A stretch of DNA of 9,716 nt from NCBI GenBank assembly GCA_004552395.1, contig SFOK01000067.1, positions 1 through 9,716 of the forward strand, read 5' to 3'. The translations under genes and the position numbers were made by a program. Under the pieces are notes generated by a model. That model did not search any database. It saw nothing but the letters and a program-made list of their open reading frames with translations, and was not told the origin of the DNA. This DNA comes from Bacteroidales bacterium (GTDB lineage: Bacteria; Bacteroidota; Bacteroidia; Bacteroidales; Muribaculaceae). This document shows positions 5,812-9,716 of this stretch, piece by piece; the stretch's first letter is position 1; each line of letters starts with the position of its first letter.

Positions 5812-7962
5812 TTATTTCTCTTTAGCGGCCGATTTGCGGGTAGTAGAAGCTGCCTTTCCGGCTTTTGCAGAAGAGGTGCGGGCCGTCTTGCGCGGAGCGG
5901 CTGCCGGACGCGAGGATTTGCGTACCGATGCCGAAGGACGTCCCGGCTTGTTTACTCGGCGGAAGACCTGAGCGGTGCGGGCAGGCAGGTAAAGCTTAAG
6001 CCAGCCCTTTCCGGCCGGTTTGTAGAGCGGGTCAGGCATGGTGAAGTGAGCCACAGAATCGTCGATATTGCCGAAGCCTCCAAAAGCCCTGCTGTCGGAG
6101 TCGAGCACTGCGCGGTATTCCCCTTCCGGCGCTATCAGGCCGTAGTCTGTAAGCGAACGTGTCGGGCTCCAGTTGAAGACGAAGAGAAGATCGCCGCGCA
6201 TGAATGCGAGCACCTGATCATCGTCTTTCTCCCAGATCTTCTCTATCGCCTTGGCCTGGAAATTATATTCGCCGGAGACGAGCTCGATCATGGCGCGGTC
6301 AAAGGCATTGAGGAACTTATATTTGAGGTCTTCGCGGTCCACGAGATCCCACTGGCGGCGGGCATACTTATAGCTCCAGCCGTTGCCCTCGCGCGGGAAG
6401 TCGATCCACTCCGGATGTCCCCACTCGTTGCCCATGAAGTTGAGATAGCCGCCGTTGATGGTAGCCAGTGTCACGAGGCGTATCATCTTATGGAGCGCCA
6501 TGCCGCGTTCCACGGTGAAATTATTGTCGTCAACCATCATGTGCCAGTACATCTCCTTGTCGATGAGACGGAAAATGATGGTTTTGTCGCCCACGAGCGC
6601 CTGATCGTGGCTCTCGGCGTAGCTGATAGTCTTCTCGTCGGCACGACGGTTGGTGAGCTCCCAGAATATCGATGTGGGGTGCCAGTCTTCGTCCTTCTTC
6701 TCCTTGATCATTTTGATCCAGTAGTCAGGCACACCCATTGCCATGCGATAGTCGAAGCCTATGCCGCCGTCGTCGAACTTGAGACCCAGGCCCGGCATAC
6801 CGCTCATCTCCTCGGCTATTGTGATGGCATGCGGGTTGATGTCGTGGATAAGTATGTTGGCCAGCGTGAGGTAAGTGATTGCGTTGGTGTCCTGACCGCC
6901 GTCGTAATAATCAGCGTAAGAGCCGAAAGCCTTGCCGAGACCGTGGTCGTAATAGAGCATCGAAGTGACGCCGTCGAAGCGGAAACCGTCGAACTTATAC
7001 TCCTCGAGCCAGAACTTGCAGTTGGACAGGAGGAAATGGATCACCGAGTTCTTGCCGTAGTCGAAGCAGAGACTGTCCCAGGCGGGATGTTCGCCGCGCG
7101 AGTCGCCGTAGAAATAAGTGTCGCGGTGGCCGTCGATACGTCCCAGGCCCTCCACCTCGTTCTTCACGGCGTGGGAATGAACTATATCCATGATAACTGC
7201 GATACCGTTTTCGTGGGCAGTGTCGATGAGGCGCTTAAGGTCGTCGGGAGTGCCGAAGCGGCTTGAGGCGGCGTAGAAGCTCGAGACATGGTAGCCGAAA
7301 GAGCCGTAGTAAGGGTGCTCCTGGATAGCCATGATCTGTATGGCATTGTAGCCGTCGCGGACGATACGCGGAAGAATCTTGACGCGGAATTCCTCGTAGG
7401 TGCCAACTTTCTCCTCCTGCTCCGCCATGCCGATATGGCACTCGTAGATAAGCAGCGGTTTCACATCGGGCCGGAACTTCTTCACCTTGAACTGATAAGG
7501 TTCTTCAGGTGCATATACTTCGGCGCTAAATATATGTGTGTCGGCGTCCTGTACCACACGGGTGGCGTAAGCCGGTATGCGTTCGCCCTCGCCGCCGTCC
7601 CAGCGCACGAGCATCTTGAAGAGATCGCCGTGGTGAAGGGCCTCGGCCGGGAGTTTCAGCTCCCAGTTGCCGTCGCCGAAAGCCGTGAGGCGATATTCCT
7701 CCTTGGGCTGCCAGTCGGAGAAGGTGCCTATGAGAAAGATCTCGTTGGCATGAGGGGCATATTCGCGGAATACCCACGAACCGTTCTTCTGGCGGTGGAG
7801 CCCGAAGTAATTGTAAGCGTTGGCAAATTTCGACAGCGAGCCGCCGGTGGAGTCGGTTAGCTCGTGAAATTTCTTTATCACATCCTGGTGACGGCCCTCG
7901 ATAGCATCGGCGTAAGGCTCGAGCCAGGGATCATTTTTTACAATGGGAAGCAGGGTTTTCAT
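5812..7962 (-). CDS. glgB: 1,4-alpha-glucan branching enzyme (eukaryote-like type) with basic tail
   Basis: GlgB makes alpha-1,6 branches in glycogen by cutting and re-attaching alpha-1,4 glucan chains, in the cytoplasm. The 716-residue protein has an N-terminal CBM48 domain (about 50-155; FREYAPHANEIFLIGTFSDW) and a GH13 barrel. The barrel shows region I DIVHSHAVKN (259-268), nucleophile Asp 330 in GFRFDGV, acid/base Glu 384 in TIAEEMSGMPG and SHD (451-453). A C-terminal all-beta domain ends near 670. Stretches such as YAESHDQALVGDKT, LNFMGNEWGHPEWIDFPR and YARRQWDL match animal and plant branching enzymes more closely than E. coli GlgB. Residues 671-716 form an unusual low-complexity Ala/Ser/Lys/Arg tail. 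The start at 7962 gives the expected N-terminus. The gap to the upstream gene is 67 bases with only a weak promoter-like TATTTATG, so cotranscription with that gene is possible. No other glycogen gene is in the window. Confidence 0.96.
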   Translation of the reverse strand: MKTLLPIVKNDPWLEPYADAIEGRHQDVIKKFHELTDSTGGSLSKFANAYNYFGLHRQKNGSWVFREYAPHANEIFLIGTFSDWQPKEEYRLTAFGDGNWELKLPAEALHHGDLFKMLVRWDGGEGERIPAYATRVVQDADTHIFSAEVYAPEEPYQFKVKKFRPDVKPLLIYECHIGMAEQEEKVGTYEEFRVKILPRIVRDGYNAIQIMAIQEHPYYGSFGYHVSSFYAASSRFGTPDDLKRLIDTAHENGIAVIMDIVHSHAVKNEVEGLGRIDGHRDTYFYGDSRGEHPAWDSLCFDYGKNSVIHFLLSNCKFWLEEYKFDGFRFDGVTSMLYYDHGLGKAFGSYADYYDGGQDTNAITYLTLANILIHDINPHAITIAEEMSGMPGLGLKFDDGGIGFDYRMAMGVPDYWIKMIKEKKDEDWHPTSIFWELTNRRADEKTISYAESHDQALVGDKTIIFRLIDKEMYWHMMVDDNNFTVERGMALHKMIRLVTLATINGGYLNFMGNEWGHPEWIDFPREGNGWSYKYARRQWDLVDREDLKYKFLNAFDRAMIELVSGEYNFQAKAIEKIWEKDDDQVLAFMRGDLLFVFNWSPTRSLTDYGLIAPEGEYRAVLDSDSRAFGGFGNIDDSVAHFTMPDPLYKPAGKGWLKLYLPARTAQVFRRVNKPGRPSASVRKSSRPAAAPRKTARTSSAKAGKAASTTRKSAAKEK

Positions 7963-8029
7963 TTACTGCAGGGGTTATATAATTACTGTCCTTTTTCATA
8001 AATAACGCAGAGCGGCCGGGAATGTTTTG

Positions 8030-9716
8030 TCAGCGGCGCCGACGCTTTCTTCTTTTACGGTATTCGCCAAAGGGTTCTTCGCGGCTATACTCCGCGGCCC
8101 GGCGCTTCTGTTCGACGTGCTGAGGCTGAGCCGAAAATGCCGGCGTTTTCTGTACGGAGTGTGAATGAGCATCTGTATTTTTTAATGCTCTCGGCGCAGG
8201 CTTGGCCGCTGCATAGCGCGACAGGTCGATGCGGAGAGTGGCGAGAATGCCGTCGCGGATACTGCGAGCGCCCGGTCCGCCGCTCTTGAGTACGTTGAGC
8301 ACACCGGTGATGAATGAGTCGCGGTTGTCGAAGCCAAGCAGTTGTACAAGGCCCGTCTCGCTGAGCATCGGCTTATAGTTGAACACACGCAGGATACTGC
8401 CGTAGTCGCCCGAACGCACATAGCCCTCGAACTCAGCGAGAAGATTCTTATAAGCTTTCGGTAGCTCCATCTGCGCTATGATGTCGCGCAGGTGATCCTC
8501 CAGCTGACCGATGTTCTGCACTCGGGCATCGGCACGGCACTCCATGATACGTTTCATGCGGTGGCGGATATGCATCATGGTCTGTTCCTCGGCATGGCTG
8601 TCGAAAAGTTGTATCAGAGCACGTTTCACCCTGCTGAAGACCATATCCGGATCCTTGCCGCGTACTTGAGCCATTGTCCTGACAGTGGTCTCCAGCAGAA
8701 ACATATTCTCGATCTCGGCCACATCGGGCACTAGAATATTCTTGCTGCGCAGATATTCCACCTCCTGGTCGTTGCGTCGGTCGCGGTCAACCACACCTAT
8801 GCTGTCGAGCTGATGGATGGAGCGCAGATCGTTGAAAGAGCGGGTGGATTCTATCACCTTGTTGCAGCTTCCGAGCGGTCGCACCGTGAAATTGCGGAAC
8901 ACAAGCGTATAGAGCTTCGAGTCGATAGAGTGCTGCGCGTCGCCCTCTATGAAGAGCACAGGCTTGCGTGTGCCGATTATGTCGATGAAGAGATCGTCGG
9001 GCACGTCGGTGCCTGAGAAGATCTGATAATCCCAGGCCTGAGCCTGTATGTTGTGGCGCTTCACCCAGATGCAGACATTCTCGGTACGGGAGTTGACGAA
9101 CTCCACATCGTTGGTGGAATACACGAAAGTGCAGTCGGGCCGCATCCCCTCTATGGCGTTCCAGAGAGTGTTCTGTATGGCCGGGTGGAGGAACATGGAA
9201 GGACTGTCGATGAAGATCACTCCCTGCTGCGGAGCGTAGAGTGTCGCCGCCACATAATAGAGCACCGTCTTCTCGCCCGACGAGAGGCGCGATGTGGATA
9301 TGAGGTTCGTGCCGGCCTGAGTGGAGAAGAGCAGTCGCCCGCTCTCGCTGATCACCTGATTGCCGGGGAAAACCTGTTGCCACAGCTCAATAAGGCGGTC
9401 GAGCTTCGTGGGCATCATCTCTGCCTCGGAGTCGCTGAAAAGACGTTCGGCTTTCAGCGAGAGAAGATAGCGGAACTCGTCGCCGAGCAATAAACGGATC
9501 AGCTTGTCAAGCTCGGTAAGCTCGACCTCCTGACGAGGCAGGGTTTTTTTCCCGGCATAGAGCCGGTCGATGGCGCTCGGCTCGCCTGATGAGGGTATGA
9601 TTGCGCGCAGAGCCGAGAGCTCGAAAGAGCGCTCCGGACCTATTTCGTCCATAAGAGAGCGCATGAAACGCGTCTTGCCGGCGCCGTTGGCACCGACTAT
9701 GGTTATCTGTCTGGCT
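8030..9716 (-). CDS. P-loop (ABC/AAA-type) ATPase fused to a DUF4435 TOPRIM-like domain; 5' end beyond window
   Basis: The gene reads leftward and is open at base 9716; 561 residues are visible (numbered here from the first visible codon, 9715-9713). Walker A is GANGAGKT (8-15), so few N-terminal residues are missing. The ABC-type signature LSSGEK is at 144-149. Walker B is VIFIDSPSMFLHP (166-178), where the usual catalytic Glu is Ser 171. The switch motif is YSTND (199-203) with Asn 202 in place of His. A DUF4435 domain follows (about 240-345) with TOPRIM-like acidic motifs: VLFIEGD (Glu 257), GVVDRDRR (Asp 310, Asp 312) and AEIEN (333-337). A helical region continues to about 490, then a disordered tail ends in RKRRKRRRR (553-561). 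ATPase plus DUF4435 is the AriA/AriB pairing of the PARIS anti-phage system, which also occurs fused; OLD-like nucleases have a related plan. A defence role here is inference. It lies 67 bases upstream of glgB on the same strand, with no clear terminator between. Confidence 0.85.
   Translation of the reverse strand, partial: ARQITIVGANGAGKTRFMRSLMDEIGPERSFELSALRAIIPSSGEPSAIDRLYAGKKTLPRQEVELTELDKLIRLLLGDEFRYLLSLKAERLFSDSEAEMMPTKLDRLIELWQQVFPGNQVISESGRLLFSTQAGTNLISTSRLSSGEKTVLYYVAATLYAPQQGVIFIDSPSMFLHPAIQNTLWNAIEGMRPDCTFVYSTNDVEFVNSRTENVCIWVKRHNIQAQAWDYQIFSGTDVPDDLFIDIIGTRKPVLFIEGDAQHSIDSKLYTLVFRNFTVRPLGSCNKVIESTRSFNDLRSIHQLDSIGVVDRDRRNDQEVEYLRSKNILVPDVAEIENMFLLETTVRTMAQVRGKDPDMVFSRVKRALIQLFDSHAEEQTMMHIRHRMKRIMECRADARVQNIGQLEDHLRDIIAQMELPKAYKNLLAEFEGYVRSGDYGSILRVFNYKPMLSETGLVQLLGFDNRDSFITGVLNVLKSGGPGARSIRDGILATLRIDLSRYAAAKPAPRALKNTDAHSHSVQKTPAFSAQPQHVEQKRRAAEYSREEPFGEYRKRRKRRRR

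Noticed and set aside
6046..7266. Long plus-strand frame (406 codons) antisense to glgB
   Set aside because: It has no domain or start signal and is Val/Ala/Glu/His-rich as expected of a shadow opposite a GC-rich gene. The glgB frame is unambiguous.
7963..8029. Possible glgB promoter with TATTTATG as -7 element
   Set aside because: It has one mismatch to TAnnTTTG and no -33 TTTG at the right distance. It is too weak to list, and cotranscription with the upstream ATPase gene is equally possible.
8787..9383. Minus-strand alternative frame of 198 codons inside the ATPase gene
   Set aside because: Its His/Arg-rich composition and lack of motifs mark it as a frame shadow of the ATPase-TOPRIM gene.
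1..9716. Insertion sequences, integrases, tRNA or rRNA genes
   Set aside because: No transposase or integrase motifs, paired terminal inverted repeats, or tRNA-like or rRNA-like sequences were recognised on reading both strands.

Overview
This window looks like chromosomal DNA of a member of the Bacteroidota, most likely order Bacteroidales and possibly a Muribaculaceae-like gut organism. Three things point that way. Upstream of several genes there are sequences fitting the Bacteroidota -7 consensus TAnnTTTG, with no strong Shine-Dalgarno sequences. One gene encodes a Bacteroidales-style outer-membrane beta-barrel protein. The branching enzyme is of the eukaryote-like type that Bacteroides relatives carry. 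The family placement is inference; the protein families are mostly clear.

Layout, left to right. At 1-684 (minus) is a polyprenol-phosphate mannosyltransferase-like GT2 gene cut by the window edge, with its own promoter. Between it and radA lies a striking G-run repeat (768-803) that fits a G-quadruplex motif. Next come radA (799-2166, minus) and an upstream SpoU/TrmH-type RNA methyltransferase (2179-2931, minus), 12 bases apart and probably one transcript. Divergent from them, across a short two-way promoter region, is a secreted outer-membrane beta-barrel protein of unknown function (3048-4061, plus). The convergent gap after it (4062-4282) holds a four-copy 9-bp repeat built on the palindrome TAGCTA and a strong hairpin terminator. 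Alanine dehydrogenase (ald, 4283-5389, minus) follows, with a long AT-rich leader and promoter region. A gene-free stretch (5390-5811) carries that promoter, several small hairpins of unknown meaning and a terminator for glgB. glgB (5812-7962, minus) encodes a glycogen branching enzyme with an odd basic tail. The window ends inside a large P-loop ATPase/TOPRIM (DUF4435) fusion (8030 to beyond 9716, minus).

Most of the window is housekeeping: DNA recombination and repair (RadA), RNA modification (TrmH family), amino-acid metabolism (Ald), glycogen synthesis (GlgB) and lipid-linked mannose donor synthesis (GT2). The genes do not form one pathway. The most unusual gene is the last one. Its domain pairing (ABC-type ATPase plus DUF4435 TOPRIM) is that of the AriA and AriB components of the PARIS anti-phage system, joined in a single chain. 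The ATPase half lacks both the usual Walker B glutamate and the switch histidine, and the protein ends in a run of Arg/Lys. No transposase, integrase, CRISPR array, tRNA or rRNA was seen.
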